20,355 bases of DNA from Anaerolineaceae bacterium. Its GTDB lineage: Bacteria > Chloroflexota > Anaerolineae > Anaerolineales > Villigracilaceae. The notes below the pieces were generated by a model that worked only from the letters and a program-made list of their open reading frames with translations, had not been told where the DNA came from and made no database searches. Both the position numbers and the translations under genes were made by a program. The stretch is from NCBI GenBank assembly GCA_009885445.1, contig VFKQ01000083.1, forward strand, positions 1 through 20,355. The letters run 5' to 3'. Shown here piece by piece: positions 1-6,722 of the stretch; the first letter of the stretch is position 1, and each line of letters starts with the position of its first letter.

Positions 1-1021
1 CTTCATCGGGGCGCGCATAGGCGAGGCGACCATCCGGCCCCCAGGCGAAGGTCATGCCCCACCAACCATAAATGCCGCCGCTGTTCGACTCGAGAATTTT
101 GCGCGGTGTGCCCGGCGAACCGGAAGTGATGCTCACGCGCCAAAAATCATTGTTGGCCTGCCAGCCCGGCGCAGTGGCGCGCGGCTCAACAGTGGAATAA
201 CCAAACGTGGGCGTGGTGTTCGGCGCCCAACCCGCATAATGGACGATGTTTTGTGCGCCGCTGATTTGCATGGGTTGCGGATTTGATCCGCTGGTGCGAA
301 TCACCCACAGTGTGTTGATTTGTTCTGCCGCAGGTTTTTTTGATTTGCGCGTGAACAATAAATACGCGCCGTTGGGCGAGAGGGCGAACACACGCCCATC
401 CAAATCGCCGCTGGTGACCAGCGGCTGACGATTCGCCGTGGAGCCTTCCATGATCCACGCATTGCCGCCGGCTAGAAATACAATTTTCCCTGGAATAGTA
501 ATCGGCGCAAATGACGATTGCGCGCCCACCATCACAATCTCGGCCTGCGGCTCGGTGAGCGTGACCGACTTCACCACCGAGCGACTGACCTCTGCGCCAT
601 TTTCAGTTAACACGCGGATGGTTAACTCGCGCAGTCCATTTGCGCCGCCTTGCAAGAGACGCGTCTCACCATCGGTCAGCGCCTCACTGCGTACGATCTG
701 TTTCTCGAAGGGAATCTGTTCCTGCTCGGTCAGAAAACTTTCGCTGACGCGCGTGATTTGAATCTGGTCGCCGTCTGACAGCACCGTGTACAACGGCGGC
801 TCAACCTGGTCGAGGCTGGTCAGCGAAACACCCGAACTTTGCAGTGCCTGTGTAACAGTGCTTCCGGCGGCCACCTCATATTGAGCCACCGCGCCGTCAG
901 CGGAAATATAGACCTGCATCGTCCCGCCAAACTGCGGCGAACGACAACCTGTCAGCAGAAATAGAATCAGAAGCGCCGATGAGAGTTGCGCCGTTCCGCG
1001 TCTTGGCATAAGGTTGTTCAT
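1..1021 (-). CDS. Lipoprotein with ubiquitin-like, G5 and beta-propeller regions (partial, C-terminus off window)
   Basis: The frame is open from an ATG at 1021 to the window edge, giving 340 residues without a stop. The N-terminus is a lipoprotein signal peptide with lipobox LTGC at residues 23-26, so the mature protein should be lipid-anchored outside the membrane. Residues about 34-92 look like the ubiquitin-like (DUF348-type) module that often precedes G5 domains. Residues about 92-168 fit a G5 domain (NGAEVSRSVVKSVTLTEPQ and the closing EIVMVG). From about 175 on, repeated short blocks (GKIVFLAGGNAWIM, GAYLLFTRKS, LWVIRTSGSNPQPMQIS, GPDGRLAYARPDE) read as TolB/WD40-like propeller blades. 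G5 domains are thought to bind cell-wall or carbohydrate material, so a surface or envelope-sensing role is likely. A second ATG at 1009 is possible; neither start has a strong Shine-Dalgarno. The substrate is not predictable. Confidence 0.85.
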   Translation of the reverse strand, partial: MNNLMPRRGTAQLSSALLILFLLTGCRSPQFGGTMQVYISADGAVAQYEVAAGSTVTQALQSSGVSLTSLDQVEPPLYTVLSDGDQIQITRVSESFLTEQEQIPFEKQIVRSEALTDGETRLLQGGANGLRELTIRVLTENGAEVSRSVVKSVTLTEPQAEIVMVGAQSSFAPITIPGKIVFLAGGNAWIMEGSTANRQPLVTSGDLDGRVFALSPNGAYLLFTRKSKKPAAEQINTLWVIRTSGSNPQPMQISGAQNIVHYAGWAPNTTPTFGYSTVEPRATAPGWQANNDFWRVSITSGSPGTPRKILESNSGGIYGWWGMTFAWGPDGRLAYARPDE

Positions 1022-1040
1022 TTTCTATCGTGTTTGCTTA

Positions 1041-1154
1041 ATTTTTTTTCAGCGCGAAGCGCAGGCAGCACGCGAAGATAAGTTGGAGACGCGAAGGGTA
1101 TTCTTCGCGCCTCTTGAAAAACTTCGCGCCCTTTGCGGTCTTCGCGGTAAAAAT
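1041..1154. repeat. Imperfect hairpin repeat of GCGAAG/CTTCGC 9-bp units
   Basis: The interval between the two lipoprotein genes holds several GCGAAG motifs on the left and CTTCGC motifs on the right. The right end is three tandem 9-mers: CTTCGCGCC (1122), CTTTGCGGT (1131) and CTTCGCGGT (1140-1148), followed by AAAAA. It matches the ends of the repeats at 3376-3441 and 19049-19198, so it is one family of dispersed hairpin elements. No coding potential is seen here. Confidence 0.7.
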
Positions 1155-1210
1155 GTATGGCGCTGAACTTATTCATTGATGTCCAATATCGCTTTGGTAT
1201 AATCCGCCCA

Positions 1211-1774
1211 CTAATAGACGCGGCCTACAATGGTCAACACGCCATCCGCAATCGTGATCGACTCAATGCGCAAGCCCGTTGCCACTGGCCCGAGTGAACC
1301 TGTGTAAGCTTCCTCAATAATTGCGGTCATCGCTGAGTTGAGTCCATCAGGCGCTTTGAGTGGGCCGAAGTCCGCTGAAACAAGTTGCAACTTCGGCGCG
1401 CCGTTTTCGTCCAAACCTACTTCGATGATGATGCCCACATTAGCCAGCAGTGCGCCGCGTTTTACTTTTCCATAAATGCGCATCTGCCCGTCGCGCAAAT
1501 AAACCTGCGGCTCGGTGAACATGGGGCTTTCATCGGTGGAGAATTTAAGCGCCAGATACGAAGTTAATTGAATCTCGGTGATGCGCAAAGTGATTACGCC
1601 CGAAATCGTGCCCGCCGCCACCGCCGCTTTAATTTCGTCGTGCATGGCCGTCATCGCCTCTGCAGAAACAGGAATCGGCTGATTCGGAATCTCCGGTCCG
1701 CCGACGAAGATGGTGCAAGCCAGCATGGCCATCAAAATTATTAATAGTAAAAAAGTTTTTTGAATTTTGTGCAT
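1211..1774 (-). CDS. Small hypothetical lipoprotein
   Basis: 187 residues. The signal peptide runs over residues 1-19 (hydrophobic LLLIILMAML) with a lipobox MLAC ending in Cys20. The rest is a soluble alpha/beta domain with several amphipathic beta strands (GVITLRITEIQLTSYLALK, QVYLRDGQMRIYGKV, GLRIESITIADGVLTIVGRV), which resembles lipid- or surface-binding lipoproteins of the LmeA/DUF2993 type in general layout. I do not recognise a specific family and no catalytic motif is visible. It is divergent from scpB and shares its short upstream region. A perfect TATAAT lies 33 nt upstream of the start codon. There is no clear Shine-Dalgarno. It precedes another lipoprotein gene on the same strand, but a 189-bp repeat-filled gap makes co-transcription uncertain. 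Confidence 0.8.
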   Translation of the reverse strand: MHKIQKTFLLLIILMAMLACTIFVGGPEIPNQPIPVSAEAMTAMHDEIKAAVAAGTISGVITLRITEIQLTSYLALKFSTDESPMFTEPQVYLRDGQMRIYGKVKRGALLANVGIIIEVGLDENGAPKLQLVSADFGPLKAPDGLNSAMTAIIEEAYTGSLGPVATGLRIESITIADGVLTIVGRVY

Positions 1775-1815
1775 GAGATTTCTCGCAAATAAAATTTTTC
1801 CGGAGTTATTATAGC
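1775..1815. promoter_or_regulatory. Short divergent regulatory region between lipoprotein gene and scpB
   Basis: The 41-bp gap carries a perfect minus-strand TATAAT at 1813-1808, giving about 25-28 nt of leader before the lipoprotein start. A convincing -35 element is not visible. For scpB, CGGAG at 1801-1805 lies 10 nt before its ATG and can serve as the Shine-Dalgarno. Confidence 0.45.
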
Positions 1816-2376
1816 ATGGCCGAATCTGAGAATAATTTAGCGCCTCTCGCCGCCAAACTGGAGGCCCTGCTCTTCGTCACCGCTGAACCCGCGCAGACTT
1901 CGCAACTAGCCGCCGCACTCGAAACAACGACGACTGAAATCGAGCAGGGACTCAAAGCCCTCGAAGCCTCGCTCGAATCGCGCGGATTGCGGATTCAGCG
2001 CCACGGGGGAAGAGTCCAGCTGACGACGGCTCCGGAATACGCCGAACTCGTTGAGCGCTTCCTCGGCCTCGAAGCGACGACGCGCCTCAGCCGCTCCGCG
2101 CTCGAGACGCTGGCCATCATCGCCTTTCAGCAACCCGTCACCCGCCCGCAAGTGGACCAGATCCGCGGCGTGAACAGCGACAGTATGATGAAAAATTTAC
2201 TGAACAAAGGCCTGATCATTGAAGCTGGCCGCACCGACGGCCCGGGCCGCCCGATTCTTTACAGCACCACCCCCGAGTTCCTGCAACACTTCGGCATCAA
2301 CTCCATCCGTGATTTGCCGCCGCTTGAACTTGCGCAAGAGGAAGAAAAGCCAGAAGTGTCACTACTCAAAGGTTAA
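1816..2376 (+). CDS. scpB: Segregation and condensation protein B (ScpB)
   Basis: 186 residues, the usual length for ScpB. ScpB is the winged-helix (kite) subunit that, as a dimer with the kleisin ScpA, binds SMC and helps condense and separate sister chromosomes in the cytoplasm. Recognisable family blocks are LAAKLEALLFVTAEPAQTSQ at residues 11-30 (first winged helix) and TRLSRSALETLAIIAFQQPV (about 88-107) followed by TRPQVDQIRGVNSD and the second wing around GLIIEAGRTDGPGRPILYST. The tail ends in an acidic EEEKPE stretch. The start at 1816 has a CGGAG 10 nt upstream. In many genomes scpA lies just upstream of scpB; here the neighbour is a divergent lipoprotein gene, so scpA must be elsewhere. 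A hairpin with a T tract follows at 2381-2413. Confidence 0.96.
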   Translation: MAESENNLAPLAAKLEALLFVTAEPAQTSQLAAALETTTTEIEQGLKALEASLESRGLRIQRHGGRVQLTTAPEYAELVERFLGLEATTRLSRSALETLAIIAFQQPVTRPQVDQIRGVNSDSMMKNLLNKGLIIEAGRTDGPGRPILYSTTPEFLQHFGINSIRDLPPLELAQEEEKPEVSLLKG

Positions 2377-2380
2377 ATCA

Positions 2381-2413
2381 AACACGCGACCTGCAAAGTC
2401 GCGCGCTGTTTTG
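2381..2413 (+). terminator. Probable terminator after scpB
   Basis: CGCGAC (2385-2390) pairs with GTCGCG (2398-2403) around a 7-nt loop. Outer AACA/TGTT pairing is possible across a 3-nt bulge, and TTTT follows at 2409-2412. It starts 5 nt after the scpB stop. Confidence 0.5.
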
Positions 2414-2445
2414 TCAGCGAATTGTACCGAAGGGCGACTCATTGT

Positions 2446-2486
2446 GAAAAAATAATCCCCAGGTTCATGATGAGCCTGGGGATTAT
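2446..2486 (-). terminator. Strong intrinsic terminator of the small pilin-like gene
   Basis: A perfect 12-bp inverted repeat, 2452-2463 with 2475-2486 (core CCCCAGG/CCTGGGG), has an 11-nt loop. Read on the minus strand it runs straight into a T tract (TTATTTTTTCAC), the classic rho-independent form. It lies 33 nt after the stop of the gene at 2520-2864 and faces the scpB terminator. Confidence 0.88.
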
Positions 2487-2519
2487 GGTCGTGGCCATTT
2501 CAGCGCTTACTATTACTTA

Positions 2520-2864
2520 TCACTGGCCAAGAAATTGTTGTAGATAGGCATCATATTCAGAGCAATATATTGAGCCAGTGCCGATGCTGCATGATTGTAC
2601 TTTTGAAACAAGCGCATCGCACACGGAATCCGATTTCCAGCCATGACTGCATCTGGTATTCCAGTCTTGAAGGTCCGAAGCAAAAGAAGACGCATCGTTA
2701 ATGGAGACCTCGCTTGCCGTGTTGCTCTTGGTTAACAGAACATTGCGAATGGAACCATACATACTGCCGTAGAGGGGACCAAAGATGACAAGAACGCCAA
2801 TCAGTACAATGGAGGTCAAAATCGAGATTTGCCCCTTTCCCTGCTTTGAAGATGAAGCTGTCAT
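2520..2864 (-). CDS. Small single-helix membrane protein, pilin-like N-terminus
   Basis: 114 residues. A short basic N-terminus (SKQGKGQ) is followed by one hydrophobic helix, about residues 13-36 (ISILTSIVLIGVLVIFGPLY), and a polar domain with four cysteines (Cys-x10-Cys near 71-82, then two more around 92 and 100), suggesting disulfides outside the cell. The KGQ-plus-helix layout recalls class III/Flp-type prepilins, but the conserved glutamate near +5 is missing, so this is only a resemblance. The start is well supported: AAAGGAG at 2880-2874 lies 9 nt upstream. It has its own promoter (2905-2933) and terminator (2446-2486), so it is a single-gene unit. Its composition is more AT-rich than the neighbours, which may mean recent acquisition. 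Function is unknown. Confidence 0.75.
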   Translation of the reverse strand: MTASSSKQGKGQISILTSIVLIGVLVIFGPLYGSMYGSIRNVLLTKSNTASEVSINDASSFASDLQDWNTRCSHGWKSDSVCDALVSKVQSCSIGTGSIYCSEYDAYLQQFLGQ

Positions 2865-2904
2865 TTTGAAAAACTCCTTTCGATTTATGGCTTTACCTTC
2901 ATGA

Positions 2905-2933
2905 ATAGTATTCCCACACCCCGCGACAGTAAA
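2905..2933 (-). promoter_or_regulatory. Sigma-70-type promoter of the pilin-like gene
   Basis: On the minus strand TTTACT (2933-2928) and TACTAT (2910-2905) are separated by exactly 17 bp, each matching the consensus at 4 of 6 positions. Transcription would begin near 2898, leaving a leader of about 34 nt that contains the AAAGGAG Shine-Dalgarno. Confidence 0.55.
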
Positions 2934-3181
2934 CAGCTAATGCCTAATAAAGCTTTTCAATTCTGTGATTTTCGGCTCGCCTTACAAAATTGCAGGTGAT
3001 TTACTTTATTTCCGTTTAAGCTTTCGCGTTGAATATCCGACATTAGTCCTATTCTGCTGATCCCTTGCATCAAGAGTGCGTTGCGTGCTACTAAGCCTAT
3101 CAATCGTAATGGATTTGTCGAGTCGCAAGCCAGCGTCCCCGCCGCCGACAGCAACTGAGCGGCATTGACTACAGCGATTGG
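2934..3181. other. Gene-free stretch
   Basis: No credible gene is seen. A 65-codon minus-strand frame at 2957-3154 is open but has no Shine-Dalgarno and no recognisable composition. The stretch lies downstream of the remnant at 3182-3316 and may be part of the same decayed or imported segment. Confidence 0.4.
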
Positions 3182-3316
3182 TTAGGTGCTATCAGTTTGC
3201 TTATTGTCATGGTCGGTCATTTCGGTGTAGTTTCCGATACGACCTTCGTGAAAGTGAAGTTTGTTTTCAGAAAGCTCGTCTTCTGGAAAAAACCTGTCAG
3301 CGTTTTCAATGAGCGA
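3182..3316 (-). pseudogene. Possible C-terminal remnant of a lost gene
   Basis: Between a TAG (3319-3317) and a TAA (3184-3182) on the minus strand, 44 codons read as a polar, protein-like sequence (for example ADRFFPEDELSENKLHFHEG, then RIGNYTEMTDHDN). There is no start codon near its beginning and the 9-bp-unit hairpin repeat lies about 60 bp upstream, so the 5' part seems deleted or displaced. The family is not recognised. The overlapping ATG-started frame at 3354 gives a less natural peptide. Confidence 0.35.
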
Positions 3317-3375
3317 CTATACCTTGCGCGGCCACAAATTGCGGTTTTGCACATTTGGAGAAATTTTAAAACCTA

Positions 3376-3441
3376 ACCGCCAAGGTCGCCAAGTACGCCA
3401 AGAAAAAGCTTTAACTTGGCGACCTTGGCGTTCTTGGCGGT
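3376..3441. repeat. 27-bp-stem hairpin of tandem 9-bp units
   Basis: Left arm 3376-3402 is three 9-mers: ACCGCCAAG, GTCGCCAAG, TACGCCAAG. Right arm 3415-3441 is CTTGGCGAC, CTTGGCGTT, CTTGGCGGT. The arms pair over 27 positions with a few mismatches only at the variable first two bases of units, around a 12-nt loop. It is flanked by AT-rich sequence and belongs to the family also seen at 1041-1154 and 19049-19198. Confidence 0.8.
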
Positions 3442-3477
3442 AAATTAAAAGCTCAATTTATGCCCGTGTTCAGTATA

Positions 3478-3514
3478 CAAACAAAAACAGACGACTCGCA
3501 GGGTCGCCTGTTTG
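3478..3514 (-). terminator. Intrinsic terminator of the 6601-3536 gene run
   Basis: On the minus strand AAACAG (3513-3508) and CGAC (3506-3503) pair with GTCG (3495-3492) and CTGTTT (3490-3485), with one mismatched base pair between the two parts. TTTTTGTTTG follows. It lies about 20 nt after the stop of the membrane protein gene at 3536. Confidence 0.8.
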
Positions 3515-3535
3515 ATTTAACCAACCTGTCTCGTG

Positions 3536-4102
3536 TTACATGTTTGGCGCGGACGATTTGCGCGCAGAATCTATGATCGCCTTGAATACAATTATTGTCA
3601 GCGATAGAGCGAAGAATATACTCGCGCCGATGATGGCCGCCATCATGACCATGACAACACTCCATTCGCCGCCGGAGGTGAAACGCCAGACGCGGATGCT
3701 CCCGTCGGTGCGCAGAGCGTAGACAGTGTTTTGGTCCTGCCAGTCGCCGATCTTACACTCGCCAATTTTTTCGTGCATGCCCGTTAACGGAGGCGGTGGC
3801 AAACACGATTCGGTCAGGGCTCCGCGCTCGGAGGGGACGGGGCGGCGTTCGATTTCTTCGACGACCGTCCAGCAAGCTTGTGTGCAAGTGTCTGCGGCGG
3901 GGTTGAAATAAATTTTGCCATCATCGCCTGAAACCCATAAATTACTTTCGTCCAGCGCCATTAATTTCACCACGCCAACAGGCGGTGAATCGACCGACCT
4001 CCATGGGGAGAACCAGCCGCGCAAGTAGAACACGGTGACGGCGATGCCGATTAGTCCGCCGGTGAGGGTGGCGAGAAATAGCCAGATGATGCGCTTAAGC
4101 AT
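3536..4102 (-). CDS. Two-helix hypothetical membrane protein
   Basis: 188 residues from the ATG at 4102, which overlaps the end of the VOC gene by 8 bp (translational coupling). A longer reading from 4288 would run through the VOC gene in another frame and is rejected. Transmembrane helix 1 spans about residues 4-27 (IIWLFLATLTGGLIGIAVTV) and helix 2 about 151-178 (VVMVMMAAIIGASIFFALSL). The outside loop of about 120 residues has segments like single beta-propeller or sensor blades (VVKLMALDESNLWVSGDDGK, NTVYALRTDGSIRVWRF) and several cysteines. The family is not recognised. It is the last gene of a minus-strand run and is followed by a good terminator. Confidence 0.75.
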   Translation of the reverse strand: MLKRIIWLFLATLTGGLIGIAVTVFYLRGWFSPWRSVDSPPVGVVKLMALDESNLWVSGDDGKIYFNPAADTCTQACWTVVEEIERRPVPSERGALTESCLPPPPLTGMHEKIGECKIGDWQDQNTVYALRTDGSIRVWRFTSGGEWSVVMVMMAAIIGASIFFALSLTIIVFKAIIDSARKSSAPNM

Positions 4103-4517
4103 TTTCTTGCGATTGGGCCGCGGCTTGAAATAATGTGACTTGCATTCCGTCGGGGTCTTGCATGCGGACGTTGCGATCACCCCAGGGTGTGGTGACGGGC
4201 TCGTGGACGAGGGTTGCGCCGTGGGCGAGCAAGCGCTCAATGGCGGCGTTGAGGTCGGGGACTTGCAGGGCGAGGCGCACCTGGCCACTTAACCGGCGAC
4301 CCGCTTCGAGCGCGTCGATGAGGCGGGCTTGTTCTTCGTCAAATAATTCGAGGGTCGCGTGTCCCATATCCAGCATCATGGCTTTGCCGTCGCCATTGTT
4401 CCAGATGGCGGCGGGTTCGAGCCCGAGGCCCGCACAATAAAATTTAACCAGCCGTTCGTAGTCGCTGGCCGTGAGCGCGACGCGCATTTCGAGAATTGGA
4501 TTATTGAGTGTTGACAT
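4095..4517 (-). CDS. VOC (glyoxalase/dioxygenase superfamily) protein
   Basis: 140 residues, one vicinal-oxygen-chelate domain. The paired beta-alpha-beta-beta-beta units are visible: MRVALTASDYERLVKFYCAG to TLELFDEEQA (residues 11-63), then QVRLALQVPDLNAAIERLLA to DRNVRMQDPDGMQVTLFQ (79-131). The closing DPDG-x-x-x-x-F signature is typical. Family members act on small molecules through a metal (glyoxalase I, ring-cleaving dioxygenase, antibiotic-resistance types), but the substrate cannot be told. The start overlaps the end of the aminotransferase gene by 17 bp, and its end overlaps the next gene by 8 bp, so these genes are co-translated in one operon. Confidence 0.88.
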   Translation of the reverse strand: MSTLNNPILEMRVALTASDYERLVKFYCAGLGLEPAAIWNNGDGKAMMLDMGHATLELFDEEQARLIDALEAGRRLSGQVRLALQVPDLNAAIERLLAHGATLVHEPVTTPWGDRNVRMQDPDGMQVTLFQAAAQSQENA

Positions 4518-5676
4518 TTTTTAAAAGCGCCTTGCGCATGCGCTCCAGTGCTTGCGTGAGCAGTTTGCGCGAGGTACCAAAGTTTATGCGCAAGTGACCA
4601 GCGCCGCCCGGGCCGAAGAGCAGGCCTTCGCGTGTGGCGACTTTTGCATGGGTGAGGAAGAATTCAAAGGGCGAGCCGTGGATGTTGGTTTGTGTGAAAT
4701 CAAGCCAGCCGAGATAGGTGGCGTCTGGATTGGTCAGGCGCGCGTCGGGCATGTGTGCGCTGACGTAGTCCACGAGAAAATCGCGGTTGGCGGTGAGATA
4801 GGCGCGCAGTTCGCTCAACCACGAGTCGCATTTGCCCGAGTAGGCGGTTTGTGCGGCGAACAGTCCGAAGCTGGAAACATGTAATCGTAAATGGCTGACT
4901 TCGGTTTCGTATCGGGCGCGCAATTTATCATCGGGGATGATGGCAAACCCGCAGAACAGGCCCGGAGTGTTGAATGTTTTTGATGGAGCGATGAGCGTGA
5001 TGGTGTGTTTTGCAATTTCGGCGGAGAGTGTTGCCAGCGGCGTGAATTTTTTTCCACCGAGCAGTAACTCGGCATGAATCTCATCTGAAACGATGAGCAC
5101 GTTGTGTTTGATACACAGTTGCGCCATGCGTAACAAATCTTTGGGCGGGAAGATGATGCCCAGCGGATTGTGCGGATTGCACATTAGGAACATACCGGCG
5201 TGTTTGACCTGCTTTTCAAATGCAGTCCAATCAATTTCGTAGTGGATGATATTCCCCTTAATCTGTTTGACCAATGGCGCATCCAGTTGTGGAATTTGGA
5301 TATTGTGTTGTACTTCGAGAAACTCGTTGTAGACCGGCGTTTGAATCAGCACCCCGCGCTTGGGTGTGCAGGCGATGCGGGCTGCGACACTGAAGGCGCT
5401 GACGATGCCCGTAGTAGCCACCACCGCTTCGGGCCGGACTTTCCATTTATAAAGTTTGTCCATGCGCGCGGCGACGGTTTGTTTCAAGGCCAGTGAGGGC
5501 AGTTCGTAACCCAGCACACCTTGATCGGCGGCTTTGTGAATCGTGTCGAGAATCGGCTTGGGCGCGGGAAAGTCCATGTCTGCGACCCACATGGGTAGAA
5601 TGTCTTTAGGATACCAGGTCCATTTATTGAGGTGATTTGGGTTGCGGCGATTGGGGAGGATGTTGAAGTTGGTCAT
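4501..5676 (-). CDS. patB: MalY/PatB-family PLP aminotransferase (cystathionine beta-lyase type)
   Basis: 391 residues, normal for fold-type I PLP enzymes. Family marks are the N-terminal NKWTWYPKDILPMWVADMDF (residues 17-36), GYELP, CNPHNPLG at 166-173, SDEIHAEL at 197-204 (Asp198 binds the pyridine nitrogen) and APSKTFN at 230-236, with Lys233 expected to hold PLP. A C-terminal LRINFGTSR carries the carboxylate-binding arginine. MalY/PatB proteins cleave cystathionine or cysteine conjugates (C-S lyase) in the cytoplasm, giving a thiol, pyruvate and ammonia. The exact substrate here is not shown. The gene lies 7 nt after the ABM gene stop and overlaps the VOC gene by 17 bp. No strong Shine-Dalgarno is seen, in keeping with coupling. 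Confidence 0.93.
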   Translation of the reverse strand: MTNFNILPNRRNPNHLNKWTWYPKDILPMWVADMDFPAPKPILDTIHKAADQGVLGYELPSLALKQTVAARMDKLYKWKVRPEAVVATTGIVSAFSVAARIACTPKRGVLIQTPVYNEFLEVQHNIQIPQLDAPLVKQIKGNIIHYEIDWTAFEKQVKHAGMFLMCNPHNPLGIIFPPKDLLRMAQLCIKHNVLIVSDEIHAELLLGGKKFTPLATLSAEIAKHTITLIAPSKTFNTPGLFCGFAIIPDDKLRARYETEVSHLRLHVSSFGLFAAQTAYSGKCDSWLSELRAYLTANRDFLVDYVSAHMPDARLTNPDATYLGWLDFTQTNIHGSPFEFFLTHAKVATREGLLFGPGGAGHLRINFGTSRKLLTQALERMRKALLKNVNTQ

Positions 5677-5683
5677 TGATTTT

Positions 5684-5986
5684 CTACGTTATGGAAGTTA
5701 ATCCATGACCGCCGATTGGCGACGTCTCGAATCGCTCGCCGAACCCGGCGATGAGGGGCTTGCCCTTTGCGATTGCCTCTTGAACGGAGGGCAGGGACAG
5801 CGATGCCTGATGGCTCGCCGCGCTGTCCCAAACTTCGCTGATCCAAATGGCGTCTGGGTCTGTTGAATCTTCTGCGACAATATAGCTTAGGCAACCCGGC
5901 ATGCCGGAAACGCCAGTGATGAGGATGGCGATCAGGGCGTCACGTTGCGCGGGGACTGTTTTCATTTTTCCAATCAGGCCGTACAT
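5684..5986 (-). CDS. ABM-domain protein, putative quinol monooxygenase
   Basis: 100 residues, the size of one antibiotic-biosynthesis-monooxygenase (ABM/YgiN-like) domain, a dimeric ferredoxin-like fold. Seen in order: MYGLIGKMKTVPAQRDALIA (strand 1 and helix), MPGCLSYIVAEDSTDPDAIW (strands 2-3), ISEVWDSAASHQASLSLPSV (the EVW-D-x-x-x-x-x-H signature) and the last strand with a helix-rich tail. Members oxidise quinols or aromatic polyketides without cofactors, or are stress proteins of unclear activity. An AAGGA lies 9 nt before the start at 5986. It is the first gene of the tight run reading into the aminotransferase, VOC and membrane protein genes. Confidence 0.88.
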   Translation of the reverse strand: MYGLIGKMKTVPAQRDALIAILITGVSGMPGCLSYIVAEDSTDPDAIWISEVWDSAASHQASLSLPSVQEAIAKGKPLIAGFGERFETSPIGGHGLTSIT

Positions 5987-6024
5987 GGTTGAGGTTCCTT
6001 TGATTGTGGGCGGGCGTGGAGCAG

Positions 6025-6071
6025 ATAAAACTTGAAGCCACGCTCCGCGAAATGCTCGCTCGAAGCGTGGC
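6025..6071 (-). terminator. Possible terminator after the DUF1801 gene
   Basis: GCCACGCT (6037-6044) is the inverted match of AGCGTGGC (6064-6071) across a 19-nt loop. On the minus strand it is followed by TTCAAGTTTTA, a weak T-rich tail. It lies between the DUF1801 stop and the ABM start, so the two genes are probably separate transcripts. Confidence 0.4.
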
Positions 6072-6136
6072 GACGAATCCCACCTGCTCAGTGCGCGCTT
6101 TGTTGTTCGGCGCAGAGCGAGTGGCGTGACCAGCGC

Positions 6137-6601
6137 TCAGCTGACCGCTTTCTTCACGAGGGCGCTGATCCTTGCCTCTGCGGCGGGGGTCAACTCTTTC
6201 AGCGCGAAGGCGGCCGGCCATAGGGTGCCTTCGTCAAGGTTCGCCGAGTCGCTGAAGCCGAGCGTTGCGTACCTCGTGTTGAACTTCTGCGCGGCTTGGA
6301 AGAAGCAGACGACCTTGCCGTCCTTGTTGGCATACGCGGGCATGCCGTACCAGGTTTTCGGCGAGAGGGCCGGCGCGCTGGCTTTGATGATGGCATGCAG
6401 GCGCTTGGCCATGGCGCGCTCTGGTTCTTTCATCGCGGCGATTGCCGTGAGCACCGCGCTTTCCCCTTCCGCCTTGTCTTTGTCGGCGCGTGCTTCGGCT
6501 TTCAGCTCCTGGGTGCGAGCCTTCATCGCGGCTTTTTCATCGTCCGTGAATCCATTGGGCTTCTGCGTGGACTTCTTGGTGGCGCTCTTCGCTGGGCTCA
6601 T
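6137..6601 (-). CDS. DUF1801 (YdhG-like) domain protein
   Basis: 154 residues. A lysine- and alanine-rich N-terminal tail of about 45 residues (SPAKSATKKSTQK, then KAAMKARTQELKAEARADKD) is likely disordered or helical and could bind nucleic acid. The C-terminal two-thirds matches the DUF1801/YdhG fold: MAKRLHAIIKASAPALSPKT, WYGMPAYANKDGKVVCFFQA, TRYATLGFSD and LTPAAEARISALVKKAV. The WYGMPAY-to-FFQAAQKFNTRYATLGF pattern is characteristic. Relatives are annotated as iron chaperone-like (frataxin-related fold), but the role is not proven. A weak AAAGAGA precedes the start. Confidence 0.88.
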   Translation of the reverse strand: MSPAKSATKKSTQKPNGFTDDEKAAMKARTQELKAEARADKDKAEGESAVLTAIAAMKEPERAMAKRLHAIIKASAPALSPKTWYGMPAYANKDGKVVCFFQAAQKFNTRYATLGFSDSANLDEGTLWPAAFALKELTPAAEARISALVKKAVS

Positions 6602-6722
6602 GAGAATCTCTTTCTATCGGTTTGAATTTCTGTGCGATTTAAGAATTTTGGTTTCAGCCTTCATTGACATTTGACAAGTCACTCGTGCGCGCTAGAGAAA
6701 TAAAATTGCTGATGTTTTTTAT
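6602..6722. other. Intergenic gap between FAAL gene and DUF1801 gene
   Basis: This 121-bp AT-rich gap must hold the end of the acylation operon and the start of the DUF1801 transcript. No convincing hairpin with a T tract is seen after the FAAL stop, and no clear -35/-10 pair for the DUF1801 gene. Confidence 0.4.

Noticed and set aside
3160..3190. Integron attC-like site after the remnant
   Set aside because: Only one RYYYAAC-type box is present; no GTTRRRY partner or paired inner boxes at a suitable distance were found.
4103..4288. Extension of the membrane protein gene to an ATG at 4288
   Set aside because: The added 62 residues are a shadow of the VOC gene in another frame (Ser/Pro/Thr-rich, no domain); the ATG at 4102 begins a clear membrane helix.
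6126..6674. 182-codon plus-strand frame over the DUF1801 gene
   Set aside because: Antisense shadow; the minus-strand frame has the recognised domain and correct size.
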